Positions 12,190 through 23,119 of a DNA stretch of 64,000 nt are shown in pieces. The stretch comes from Teratosphaeria epicoccoides (taxonomy: Eukaryota; Ascomycota; Dothideomycetes; Mycosphaerellales; Teratosphaeriaceae): NCBI GenBank assembly GCA_021401465.1, contig JADDMT010000001.1, forward strand, positions 124,001 through 188,000. Direction: 5' to 3'. Each line of letters begins with the position of its first letter. The stretch's first letter is position 1. The position numbers were made by a program, and so were the translations under genes. The notes under the pieces are model-generated. The model saw nothing but the letters and a program-made list of their open reading frames with translations, was not told the origin of the DNA and did no database searches.

Positions 12190-12540
12190 GGTGGAGATTG
12201 GCCGGCAAATGCAATGGTAGCTATAGTCGGATGCTCATAGACATGTGAGGTCTCGTCGCGGTCATAAGGTAGGTATCAAGAAGGAGAAGTCGACGAGAGC
12301 AGGAACAAGGGTTCCTGAGTCACGCGAAATGCCACTTGACTGCGAACACATCAAGCTGCAGTCCCGCATGAATCGTATAGCATGTTTATGTCTGCGACGA
12401 AGGACGCAGGCAAGAAAATGGCAATAAACACCTTCAACAACCTGCATAGGGGAGGCCTTTGCAGGTGGACGGCGGTCCAAATGTGCCAATTTCACATGAG
12501 GTGTGTTCTTGGCTGACGGCCTCATGAAGGATTGACCTTC
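12190..12540. promoter_or_regulatory. upstream region of GRS1
   Basis: About 350 bp of unique, non-RIP sequence between the GRS1 start and the second transposon block. It should hold the GRS1 promoter. No clear TATA box or other element was identified. Confidence 0.4.
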
Positions 12541-13087
12541 TAATACCTATATAGACCTATATATTCATCAGTAATAATCAATCAGCGCCAATATCGTTGT
12601 CGTTTTCACCATGCCACAGATAATTGACTAGCCGCACTAGCACAAGTATATGTAGTAAGCTATAGCTATTAGTGTCTACTATGTCGACATCTAGGAGACA
12701 ATCATGCAAGAAGAACAGACGATTATTAGTCGCAGTTGCCTCGCAAGGCAGCTTAATAAATAGGGCTTCTGTAAATATATAACTTATATTAGAGGTAAAG
12801 TTATAGTAAAGGTTAACTACCTTATAGAGTACTAATACTAGTGCTAGCAGTCTACTAACAAGGAGATACTTAATAATGTATTGTCTGTAAATAGATATGA
12901 CATAAGCCGCAGAACATTATAGTAGTAACATATTACTCTTAGCTATAAGAAGAAGCTTAATTAAGAGGAAGGGGAAAGGGAAAAGTAGTAACTTATACTA
13001 CTATTACATAGTAAGTATTTAATATAGATATATATGCTATATGATATAAAAATATCTCGTAGTATAATAGAGTAATCTAACCTTTTA
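12541..13087 (+). mobile_element. RIP-mutated transposase-like relic
   Basis: The sequence turns TA-rich at about 12541. A plus-strand frame from ATG 12611 can be read through TAG/TAA codons: it contains a SRSCLARQLNKQGFCKY stretch and a NNVLSVNRYDIS segment followed by basic residues, resembling the N-terminal DNA-binding part of a transposase. The family is not certain. The right side is interrupted by the solo LTR at 13088. Confidence 0.4.
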
Positions 13088-13510
13088 TGTTATAAAGGTT
13101 ATAAGTTACAAGCACTATAGCATGAGTTATAACACATGTAGGGAAGAAAGGATCTATTACATAAGGATAGACACCTAGATCTATAGGGTTAGTCTACAGA
13201 TCTACAGGCTTACATAAGAGAAAGGATCTGCTATACATAAGGACAGACACCTAGATCTATAGGGTTAGTCTACAGATCTACAGATATAGGTCTAATAGGT
13301 CTGTTAACAGATCTAGCAGAACTGCCCTGTCTCTCTAGTATATAGGGATAGCTTCAGGACAGGCAGTTAGGAGCTTCGTGCTTAATTTTAATCCTCTCCT
13401 CTAAGGGAGATAGTTAGTTACAAGGTTAATTACTATTATTAATATTCTTTACTACTCTGCGAGTCTAACACCTAATCCCCTTCCTGCTATTAGTACCTAC
13501 CCTTATGACA
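13088..13510 (+). repeat. solo LTR of the A/B/C Gypsy family
   Basis: 423 bp related to the A/B/C LTRs, running from TGTTATAAAGG to CCTTATGACA. It is bordered by identical 5-bp direct repeats TTTTA at 13083-13087 and 13511-13515, a full target duplication. No internal element sequence is present, so it is a solo LTR left by LTR-LTR recombination. It is older or more RIP-mutated than the full copies. Confidence 0.88.
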
Positions 13511-13515
13511 TTTTA

Positions 13516-14414
13516 GTAGGTACAAGATAGCGCTACTTTCTACTTATTATAGAGGTAGCGCTAGAGGTAACTATAACTACTAATGCCCCTTAATTATAAA
13601 AGCATGTCTAAGCCTAACTCTATAGAGGTACTATAGTGTTAGGAAACCCCTATAGGGGTACTATAGGGTTAGTAGCGTAAGGGTATCCTATGTTAGGCAT
13701 TAATCCTACTTAGATGACATATAAGCTAATATATGTATAAAGGACCCCCTTACTATGTAGTAGGGTCATTACATGCTAAGGGTAGGTATTAGAAGCTATG
13801 CGGCTCCTATAGCCCCCTAGTATTAACTATATTACTACCCTCTCTCCTATAAGGATGTCCCTAGCCTTACTAAGTAATGTATGTAGAACGCATAGGGTAT
13901 AGGATATAGTGTACTTATACTATGTAAGAGTAAAAAGGTAGGTAGCCTACATAACATATGTTATACATATGCCTTAACATCTTCGTAGTAGATATAGGAC
14001 AGAGGTTACTAACTTAGGTCTAAAGATTACCCTAGGGTTAATCTTTAAATCTGTTACATGTTAGGCGGCTTTTTAATACCTTTAGTTTACATGCGGATCA
14101 AGATATTAGGAAACTACAAGTACGTACCTTAGTTAATCTTTGAAATTATAGGGCGAGTATACGCGCTAGCTTTGCTAAGTAGCTTAGCTGTCCCTATTTA
14201 GTTATGAATATTGTTATAGTTACTCGCGACAGGTAGTCAGGTAACTTCTTATTACATGTAAGCCAAGGCTTCTTTAGAGAGAGCTAACATAAGCAGGAGC
14301 TAAGATAGAATGATTAGTATAAAGGTAATTCTAATTAGTAAGTATGTAACATAAGTTAAACGCATTAAAGCTATAAGGCTATCTTAACGTTCCTAAATAC
14401 ATAGGAGATTCTCT
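13516..14414. mobile_element. unclassified RIP-mutated repeat
   Basis: About 900 bp of TA-rich sequence with dense stops in all frames and local near-palindromes (for example around 13640-13670, CCCCTATAGGGG). It flanks the solo LTR and the 5' LTR of element B. No family was recognised. It may continue the relic at 12541-13087, interrupted by the solo LTR. Confidence 0.4.
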
Positions 14415-14419
14415 AGTAC

Positions 14420-14514
14420 TGTTATAAGTGTCAGGAGTACTGTAGGTTACAGGATCATGAGGGTCCTAAGTGCTATGAGTTATAGTATAGTCATAGGAGT
14501 ACTATAAGTTATAG
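14420..14514 (+). repeat. 5' LTR of element B, first part
   Basis: Begins TGTTATAAGTGTCAGG and matches the start of the LTR at 35595 up to ...AGTTATAG, where element D is inserted. It continues at 29181. Positions 14510-14514 (TATAG) are the left copy of D's target duplication. Confidence 0.9.
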
Positions 14515-14681
14515 TGTCATAGGTAAACGACATATACACAGGGGTTCATGTAGTATTTAACAAGTACGATGGAGAGAGAGGGACTATCTGCTAGCTGTCC
14601 GGTCTTTTATAGCCGGCCTCGTCAGGGGTCGCGTCGCATAGGCCCTAGCCTGTGCCAAGACTTAGGGCCTCGCCCTTTACA
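14515..14681 (-). repeat. 3' LTR of element D (167 bp)
   Basis: Same length as 29009-29175 and nearly identical, with a few transitions such as AACAAG against AATAAG. TG...CA termini. Confidence 0.92.
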
Positions 14682-14684
14682 TTA

Positions 14685-14705
14685 CCCCCCCCCCCCTCTT
14701 CTTGT
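14685..14705 (-). other. polypurine tract of element D
   Basis: On the minus strand a run of A/G with more than ten consecutive G immediately precedes the 3' LTR. It marks the plus-strand priming site and confirms that D is transcribed on the minus strand. Confidence 0.75.
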
Positions 14706-15017
14706 TTACAGCAAGGAATCCGTTAGTTTCCTTCTAGCACATAAAGTCCGGATCACGGCTAGTCTGACACGGCTTCCTAACTTCACTTCCCTTGTCTAAG
14801 TCTACTCTACTTGTCTAAGTCTACTTTACTTCACTTCTTACGCTCCCTGTTCTCCTGTGCCTATAGCCTGGCCTCTACCTAGTCTTGCCGGGTTCCTAGA
14901 CTCTACTTCGCTTATTTAAATCTACTTTACTTTCCTACCTCTCTTTACTTTACTTCTATTCATCGCCATCTAAGCCATTATAGGGGCGCTCCTAGGCCCA
15001 TGCTAGTATGTCCCTTA

Positions 15018-15030
15018 CTATATAAAAAGC
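15018..15030 (+). promoter_or_regulatory. candidate TATA box of D's antisense ORF
   Basis: CTATATAAAAAG on the plus strand is followed by a CT-rich stretch and, about 130 bp later, the ATG at 15154. This is opposite to the transcription direction of D itself. Confidence 0.5.
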
Positions 15031-15153
15031 GCCCTTCGCTATCACTCTTACTTCCTTTCTCTTACATGCTTACCTTAAACCGTAAGCCCCTCCCTCTTTC
15101 TCCTACCTTCTGGCTTTTTCTCCGGGATTCCGGGCGATACTAACTAGAACTAG

Positions 15154-15717
15154 ATGGCCCCCGCAATCTACTACGTCGACTACGCCCTCTAGGGTGTAGA
15201 TTGCGTCCTATAATCGGTATGTTCTAGAGTCCTTGTTATTATGCCCGGCTTTAGCTAATAAATCTGTCTAGTCTACCTGAGCCCGCGCCTGCTAGCGCTA
15301 CGCTAGCAAGCGCCTAAACTGCAAAGCCCTGTACACGTTACTTAGTATCTACGCAAAATGCTCCGCTAACCTAGCTAGCCCCGCCCTCGCCTACGTCTCC
15401 TACGCCTCCTGTAAGTTCATCCCGTACTCTGTGTGTTTCTACGCGCTAATAGTTCAGAAGGTCTAGGGGCGTTCTACTAGCGCTTACCTTAGGTAGGTAG
15501 CGGGAGAACGTTGCTAGTAAGGGCAAGAGCCCTCGTTAGCGTCAGTCTGGCGCTGCTACGCGGGGCCCTAACTAAGAGGCTAGGGACTCTGACAGCAGCC
15601 TAGTCGGCGGGTCTAGGGGGTCTGGCGAGGGCCCCTTAGACGGCAGGGGGGCTAGCCCCGCTAGCGGGGCCCCTAGTAACAATCCCGCATGATTGTCGCT
15701 AGGGTCCTCTATCCTTA
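15154..15717 (+). pseudogene. antisense Cys-cluster ORF in element D, with intron
   Basis: Plus-strand frame, antisense to D, between the end of D's pol and its 3' LTR. Exon 1 is 15154-15216. A 55-nt intron follows (15217-15271, donor GTATGT, branch-like GCTAAT, acceptor TCTAG), then exon 2 to about 15717. The splice keeps the frame. Exon 2 reads ACQRYASKRLNC, then IYAKCSAN. If the two tyrosines (TAC) come from TGC by RIP, the spacing becomes C-x2-C-x6-C-x9-C-x2-C, like the fungal Zn2Cys6 cluster and the antisense frames of A/B and E. Several TAG/TAA/TGA codons disable it. Function unknown; the end is uncertain. Confidence 0.5.
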
Positions 15718-15939
15718 GCGCGGGGGCCTGCAGCTAGGGGGGTTTTTTCTTTTGTTGTATATATAGTTACCTAATGTCAATTTTCCCCCTCTAACTTTTG
15801 TCCTTCTTAAACGCCTGTACTCCTTGTTACGAATGCTAGACTCCCTTTGCTAAGTCCTACATCTCGTTTCCTTTTTCTTCTTGCCCTACCTCTCTCTAGG
15901 GCCGTCGTTGTTCTCCGCGCTTCCCTAAGTCTGCTCGAA

Positions 15940-16299
15940 TGATACGGTTGATACTAGGGGACCATTTGAACCGCATGGGTTCTAATGGCCGCCCTTGGCA
16001 TGTAGTGACCCTGCTACATATAGCAAGGGGGTCCTTCGTACATACGTTGGCTCGTATGTCGTCCGAGTGGGATTAGTTGTCGACGTAGGACGCCCCCACG
16101 TCGCTGACCCTACGGTACCCCTACGGGGTTAGGCTCGGACATGCTTTCCCTAATTAAGGAGTGTCAGGGGTTATAAGCACCCTTAGCGCCACCTCTGCGA
16201 TAAGCAGAAAGCAGCGCTGTCTTGTACCTACGGAAAGGTCGGATTACTCTGTCACACTGCGAGATATTTTCATATCATATAGCACATACATCTATATCA
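15940..16299 (+). repeat. 5' LTR of element E (360 bp)
   Basis: TGATACGG to TATATCA. It contains a TATA box (TATAAG, 16172-16177) and, 34 bp downstream, AGAAAGCAG (16206-16214), which is complementary to the sequence just after the LTR. Confidence 0.93.
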
Positions 16300-16302
16300 G
16301 TT

Positions 16303-16311
16303 CTGCTTTCT
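16303..16311 (+). other. candidate self-priming site of element E
   Basis: CTGCTTTCT, three bases after the 5' LTR, is the exact complement of AGAAAGCAG at 16206-16214 in the same LTR, just downstream of a TATA box where the transcript should begin. The usual TGG start of a tRNA primer-binding site is absent. This is the arrangement of Tf1-type self-primed elements. Confidence 0.55.
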
Positions 16312-16573
16312 CCCCCCTGCTTTGCAGTCTAGCAGAGAATACTACGATATGTCTAGAGCACTACGAACTCGCAACTAACGCGTAGCGAGCGCCATCCCGA
16401 GCGCCCGCGATGGCGAAGCTGGCCCGAGTAACTAGCCCGCAGAAGTAACCGCTGCGAGCGACACTGCATCGAGCGACGGTTCCGCTAGAGGACAATTACG
16501 CGGCGGACTAGGCAATAGACCCCCCGCATAGGGACCGCAGCTAACCCCGACTATCGACCCGGCCCTTGTAGCC

Positions 16574-19500
16574 ATGATTGTCGATTAGGTCGCGAACCGC
16601 CTTGCGAACCAGAGCCGGAGCCGCACCGCTCCTAGTAGCGACAACGGCGAGGACGACGAAGACGTCGCCATAAGCGGTACTAACGAACTAGCGGACGAAG
16701 AAATCCAGCGAGATTTCACGCCAGGGACCCGCGAAGACAACTTACTAGGAGGCGCAGACCCTCCGCGTGTGCCCGCGAACTTAGTGCCTAAATTCGGGGC
16801 CATAGTAGGCTAACTAGGAGGTAGTCGTAACGCACGCAACCCGAAGCCGTTTAAGGGAGACACCTTAAAGGAGGCTCGAACTTTCTTGCAGGCGTGTGAG
16901 GCAGTTTTCGTGCTCAACCTACGCGGATATTCCACAGAGGGCGAACGAGTCGCCTTTAGTGTGATGTGGCTCGAAGAGGATAAGGAACCTCGCAACAATT
17001 AGCATGAGCGGTATGACCTTATGCGGGTCTATGACAGAACGTATACATGGGCGGACTTTCGCTAGTTCTGTGTCGACTAGGTCGAGGATCCGGGGAATCG
17101 CGCCCTTACCGTGTCCGTCGAGTACAAGAAGGCTAAGCAGGGGAAGGGACAAACAACCTCTAGCTTCGCAACCTATCTCGCCACGCTCGAGGGACAGATG
17201 CTACCCTATACCGAGACGCAACGCGTGCGGCACTTGCTTGTCAAACTTAATGACAATCTTCGGAACACAATCATGACTTTTCATGAACTTCTGACAACTC
17301 GGCAAGACCTCGTGTCCCTTGCGACACGTATGGAAATCACCTTGAAGCGAAATGGAAAATCGGGCGGTAAGGACAATAAGCGTCTAAGCCCTGAGGACCC
17401 CCCGAAGGGCCGCCATTACAAGCGCCCTAGGGGCTACGTCTAACGCGGTAGTTCATTCCGGAGGAGCAAGCCCTCCGAGCCAAAAGACAGTGGCGAGAAG
17501 CCTCCGAGTAGCTGCTACATCTGTGGAGCGAGGGACTACTAGGCGGCTCGCTGTCCTAAACGAAGTGATAGGAAGAAGGTAAGCAAGGTGTCCGAAACCT
17601 CCCTGGAGGGGAGGCGAAAGAAGGACAAGCCCGAGACAACCGAATGGCTACCGCGGGTATCTAAGCTGTCTGTCACCGATGGTGTAGACTCGTGGCCTGC
17701 GCAGCGCCTATCCGGCGCGGTCCGAGTTAATGGCTCGCTCGAGCTAGTAGACTGTATGTTAGATGACCTTGCGGAGGTCAACGTGATACCCTAGAGGGTA
17801 ATCGTACGGCTCGGTTTGAAGCCGATCCCAGGAGCCCTGCTGCCTACCATGAAGTCTTTTTGGGGCGAAGGCGTAGCGGCTCGAGGCGCGTACAACGTGC
17901 GCCTCTAACTCGCGGACTCCTTGGGAGAAGTGCGCGAGACTAACGAAGTCTTCTACGCCGAAGACGTTCCTGATAAGGAGCTCCTGCTCGGCTGCCCTTA
18001 GCGCTACAAGCAGGGAGTCGTTGTTGATGGAGCTACTAACAACTAGTTCTACGGCTCCATAGGCGAAGTTCCTGCGGTGCGGATGCGTGACGCACACAGC
18101 TTCTACAGGGACATGAAGAAGGTCTAATGCGTGTATGCGGTCCGCATACAGAACGTCAAGGAAAACGTTACCCTTCCGCCTAAGTTAGAGGAATACGCCG
18201 ATATTTTCGACGTAGAGGCTGCGGCCCATGCCCGGGCCCTAGACGCGGAACATGCGATTAACCTTAAGGAGGGTTACAATCCTCTGCATCGACCTCTGTA
18301 CCCCATGTCGGAATCGTAGCTCGAAACACTTCGAGACTACCTCTACAAGGCGCAAAGGAACGCGTGGATCCGACGAAGCGACAGCGAGGCTAGAGCGTTA
18401 GTTATGTTCGTCCTGAAGAAGGACAACATGCTCCGCCTATGCGTTAACTATAGGGGCCTTAACGCGGTAACCTAGAAGAACCGCTGCCCCCTACTACTTA
18501 TTAGCGAGACGCTTGACCGCCTTGGTCGCGCCGCCATCTTCTCGTCTATCGACTTGAAGGACGCCTACTACCGGATACCGATCCGAAAGGGCGACGAGTA
18601 GAAGACTACATTCCGAACATAGTACGGACACTTCGAGTATACAGTGATGCCATTCGGCTTGACTAACGCACTAGCGACGTTCCAAGCGTATATTAACCGG
18701 GCCCTAGCCGGCCTCGTTAACACCTGCTACGTAGTGTATTTAGACGATATACTAGTCTATTCCGACTCGAAGGAGGAGCATATGCGGCATCTAAGTATAG
18801 TGCTCGAACGGCTCCGCAAGTTCGCCCTCTACGCGAACCTAAAGAAGTGCTCATTCCTGACGGATAGGATTGAGTTTCTCGGATACATCGTCTCTACAGA
18901 AGGAGTCATCATGGATGACCGAAGGGTGTCCGCAATCGCGGAGTAGCCGCGGCCGATTACCCTCCGAGAAGTGCAGGTGTTCCTAGGATTCACTAACTTC
19001 TACTGCAGATTCATACGATCTTACTCGAAGATCGTGGCTCCCCTCACGGCCCTCGCAAAGGGCGCGGTTCGAGGAAAAAAGCCAGGGAAAGTGCCTTAGG
19101 AGGAGGCTTAGAGCAAGGCCTTCTCTAAACTTAAAGCAGCTTTTTAAACTGCGCCCATACTTCGGCACTTTGACCCCGCTACGAAGATCCGGATAGAGAC
19201 CGATGCTTCAAAATTCGCAATAGCCGCAATTATATCGCAGCTCTAGTCGCACGAAGGTAGTACGCGATAGTACCCGATTGCCTTCTAGTCGCGGAAGATG
19301 CAGGGCGCTAAGCTTAACTACGAGACTCACGACTAAGAGCTTTTGGCTATTGTTGACGGCTTTAAGGAGTACCGACACTACCTCGAAGGCGTAGCGCACC
19401 CTATTAAGGTGCTCACCGACCATAACAACCTTCGCGGCTTCATGGGCGTGAAGCAGCTAAGTAGTCGGCAAGCAAGGTAGGCGACTTTCCTCGCTAGCTT

Positions 19501-21450
19501 TGACTTCGTTATCTAGCATCGTTCTGGAAAGACGAATCCGGCCGACGGTCCTTCGCGACGACCGGACTACGACACCAGGGAAGAGGGTAACTAACAGCTT
19601 CTCCCTACGCTGCAAACGAAGCTTGCAGTTTAGGGCGGCGATCTGTCGTTAGCTCCTCTTGTAGGTCGACTGCGGGTCTAATGGGGCCTCACGGCCCCCG
19701 CTAGTAACGAACCCTCCCATCTAGCAGTTGTGGCGACCGTGTCTAGCTCGATCCGTGCGGTAGTTAACCGGCTTACATGCGGTGAGCATGCGATGTCTGA
19801 AGAACCCTTTGAAGAAGTCTCGAGACTTATTCAGCGGTTGCAAGAGCGAGAACCAGAGTTGATTAATGAGGGTGTAGCCCTCTAGGACACCGCAGGCGGT
19901 CCGAAGTACTAGACCAAGTCAGGCGATTTGTAGTACTTTGACAATAGGCTCTACATACCCGCTAACCGCGCACTCCGTTCGCAGCTCCTCCGTATTCATC
20001 ATGACGATGAACTCGCGGGCCATTTTGGCGTAGAGAAGACAAACGCACTTCTCGGACGCAAATACTAGTAGCCTACGCTAGAACAGGATGTCTCTGACTA
20101 TGTCAAATCCTGCTAGACGTGCCAGATTAGCAAATCTCGGCGCTATCGCCCCTACGGCGATACTCAGGCGCTCCTACTGCTAGAGAGACTATGGCAAGAC
20201 TTGACCATGGATTTCATTACCGATTTGCCGCTAGCAAAGTGGAAAGGCGATGTGGTTAATACTGTCCTTGTAGTAGTCGACCGATACTCGAAGATGAATA
20301 TCTTCATCCTATGTACGAAAAAGTGCACAAGCGGCGAGCTTGCGCGGCTACTTCGCGACAAAGTCATACGGCGCTTTAGTGTCCCCCGAAGTATCCTATC
20401 GGATCGAGGTTCTGTCTTTACTAGTGAATACTAGCAAGAATTTGTGTTTGAAGCGCGTGTTAAGCACTGCCTAAGTACAGCATTCCATCCACAGACTAAT
20501 AGTCAGACTAAACGTATGAACTAGACTCTTGAGTAGTACCTTCGGTGCTACTACGCTAAGAACCAGGATGCCTAGGCCGACGCAATTCCTATGGCGGAAT
20601 TTGCAGTCAATAACAGCGTGCATGCTGCTATGCGCATGTCGCCATTTCAGATTCTCTATGGCTTTAATCCGGAAATACACCTAGAACCGCCTCGGGACGA
20701 GTCTTCTGAGGAGAGGGTGCTAGCCGCCGCGGAATCAGCGCGGCGTATGCGCGAGGTACATTCGGTGCTAATAGAACACTAGAAAAAGGCCTCAGAATCC
20801 CAGATTAAACATAATAACACCCGTGCTAAACTAATGTAGTACATAGTTAGTACGAAGGTGTTGCTGTCGACGAAGAATCTCAAGCTGAAACTTCCGAGCA
20901 AGAAGATGACGCCAAGGTTCGTCGGACCCTTCCGGATACGCGACGCGATAGGCTCGCAGGCGTACCGGCTATCGTTGCCATCGTCGTATCGTGTGCATGA
21001 CGTCTTCTACGTATCTCTACTCGAACCATAGGTACAGCGCGAGGGCGAAAAGCCCGCGGACCCGATGCTAGTAGCAGAAGAGAACGAAGAGTAGGAAGTC
21101 GAGGGTATTAAGGACAGTATGCGGCGCAAGGGCGCAACGCACTATCTAGTAAAGTAGAAAGGATACCTACCTGAGTACACACAATGGGTTCTGGCCGAAG
21201 ACTGCAAGAACGCTCCGGAAGCTATTCGTGAATTCGAAGAGCGGAGGAAGCGTAAGCAGGGCTTAAGAAGGTCGATTCGTAGGAAGATGAGGGTTCCGGA
21301 GCAGAATTCTTGACACGTGTATGTAGCGCATGACGCGCGAAGCGACAACGAGAAGCAAACGCCCTACTCATACATCATTGATGCCTAAAGGCACACCTAG
21401 AATAAACCCAAGAAGAACAAGAGACATGCTCGGATTAGCTTCGTAGCTAA
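16574..21450 (+). pseudogene. gag-pol of element E, RIP-inactivated
   Basis: Gag lies at about 16574-17580, with a retrotransposon gag domain near 16830-17300 and a zinc knuckle CYICGARDYxAARC at 17514-17555; the ligand His is now Tyr (CAC to TAC). A protease-like MLDDLAEVNVIP follows at 17755-17790. RT is at 18310-18950 (YLDD near 18740), RNase H at about 19190-19450. The integrase zinc finger (CQTC) and core (MDFITDLP, SDRGSVFTSEY) are at about 20000-20680. The third catalytic residue, 35 positions after the second Asp, is Lys (AAA, 20510-20512) instead of Glu. A chromodomain (HYLVxxKGYLPEYTQW) is at 21140-21250. Stops are mostly TAG. Both the start and the exact end are uncertain. Confidence 0.88.
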
Positions 21451-21453
21451 TGC

Positions 21454-22950
21454 TTAGCGACTACTAGTCGGGGGCTTCCTAACCGAACCCGAAGCAGGAG
21501 AGTCTTTCTTGTTGCGGTCCGCTAGGGACTGCCTACCCGCACGGGGTCCACTAAACACCCTGAAGCGACCATGAGTAACGGGGGTGGCAACGCCACGAAG
21601 AGAGGCCGGCATCTTCTTCTTTAGTAGGTTGCGAGGGAGCTCGTCTTCGGAGCCTATAGTAGCCGGAGAACTAGCGACACCCTCACCGCGCCTAGTCGCG
21701 ACGACTACCTCATCCTCAGCATCAGAAGGCGAAGAGACTCGAGCGCGCTTGCGGCTGTCGCGCTCGGCCCTCGAGATCATCTTGCGCTTCTTGACATGAG
21801 TGTCGACTACATCATCGGACTCGGTGTCTCCCTCAGGCGCAACTAGTGCGGTGACACTACAGCGCGAAGGGATCACGTTAGGACCGAAGGTATCCTGAAC
21901 GTCGTCATCCTCCTCATCCTCAAAGATCTGGCCTAGAGGCTTGTGCCTTAGCGTCTTGACGGACGTAGTGCGGGTCGCAAGCAGGGAAGGCTCGGCTTCC
22001 TCGTCGCTGACCTCAATTTCGGCCCTGGCCCTCTTCTTCTTCTTAGACAGTGGCGTCGAGGCGGCGTAGGCGGCGGCGCTACAATGTGTTAGCTGTACGC
22101 ACGCGACAGGATTCGAGTGAGTAACTTACGGCTTAGTCCTCGGGACCGGCTTAGAGGCAGGCTGCCTCTCGGTACGGCGCTAGGGCGTGGCCTTAGCGGC
22201 GGGAGCGGTGAATTGCTTGATGACCTTCTTGCGGATCATCCGCGTCTCAAAGTCATCGTCAATAGAGGCAAGGGCCCCGAGTTGCTAACGCTGACAGCTA
22301 GTCGGATATTTCTCGACGCTAACGTTAGCCTAGCGGAGAAAGTTAGCATTCATACTCGGAGGGCACCTGCACCGTATGCGTACTATGGCGAAGGTCTCGA
22401 CCCTAACGGTTAGCACCTTTAAGATCTTCTAGACTAAGTCTGCGATTAGACCCAGACAAACGTTTTCGCCTGTTAGCAGAGAGTCGAAGCGAACGCCGCC
22501 ATGAGAACGGTTAGTAGTCGCGGTGAAGCACGAGAGGGCGCCGAGCAGGTAGGCGAGTGCCTCGCGGTACTTAGCCTGTAGCCTGTTCATGGTCGGAGTG
22601 CCTTCAGCAATCCCCTCGTCGCGCGTACTCTAGAAGTCATCGATGTTACGGCAGAGCTAGTTGTACTCGCCGTACACCTCTTCAGGGAGGTCTTAGCATT
22701 TTTGATGCTTGCCATTGCAGTTGACACAATTGCGGTAGACACCGCCCTCATTAAACCCGCCGACGCAGATCTCGGCTACGCTTCGGTTAGTACAAGTCAC
22801 GCATACCTCGCGGGTAGGGGACGCCTTACTAACACGCGGAGGGGAGATGTATGCAGCTTGGCTACCAAGGTTGTCAAGGCATCGTCGACACGAGCGACAA
22901 TCGCGGGCAGAGCGAGTAGCGTCGAACTCAGTCTGCAGCACATGAGCCAT
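21454..22950 (-). pseudogene. antisense six-cysteine protein gene in element E, two introns
   Basis: A single minus-strand frame of about 500 codons runs from ATG 22950 to the TAA at 21454, opposite to gag-pol, with about eight RIP-type in-frame stops, some lying inside candidate introns. The N-terminal part has a cluster C-x2-C-x8-C-x12-C-x2-C-x6-C (starting CVTCTNRSVAEIC), resembling the fungal DUF3716 type and the Zn2Cys6 binuclear cluster. The C-terminal half is acidic/basic and Ser-rich with Lys/Arg runs, as in nuclear proteins. Two consensus introns keep the frame: 22330-22383 (GTACGC, GCTAAC, CGCTAG) and 22079-22129 (GTAAGT, GCTAAC, TTGTAG). A TATA box lies about 155 bp upstream. Function unknown. 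Confidence 0.65.
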
Positions 22951-23106
22951 TGTAGCTAAGACGGGTTAATTGATCTTAATTGATTGATTAAAGAAGAAGG
23001 AGCTCTAGTACAGACCCGCAGACATGGCGAGGCGCAAGCTAAGCGAAGTAGGAGCGGAGGTCGATGTTAGTGTCTTAGAACAGGAAAGTTTGGGAAGCGA
23101 CGAGGT

Positions 23107-23114
23107 TTTTATAC
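23107..23114 (-). promoter_or_regulatory. TATA box of E's antisense gene
   Basis: TATAAAAA on the minus strand, about 155 bp upstream of the ATG at 22950, inside element E and pointing against its gag-pol. Between them lies a short upstream ATG frame. Confidence 0.55.
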
Positions 23115-23119
23115 CCTCT

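Noticed and set aside
14682..14705. Poly-C run as an assembly artefact
   Set aside because: Its position next to D's 3' LTR and the following CT run fit a polypurine tract on the minus strand; exact length may still be a sequencing error.
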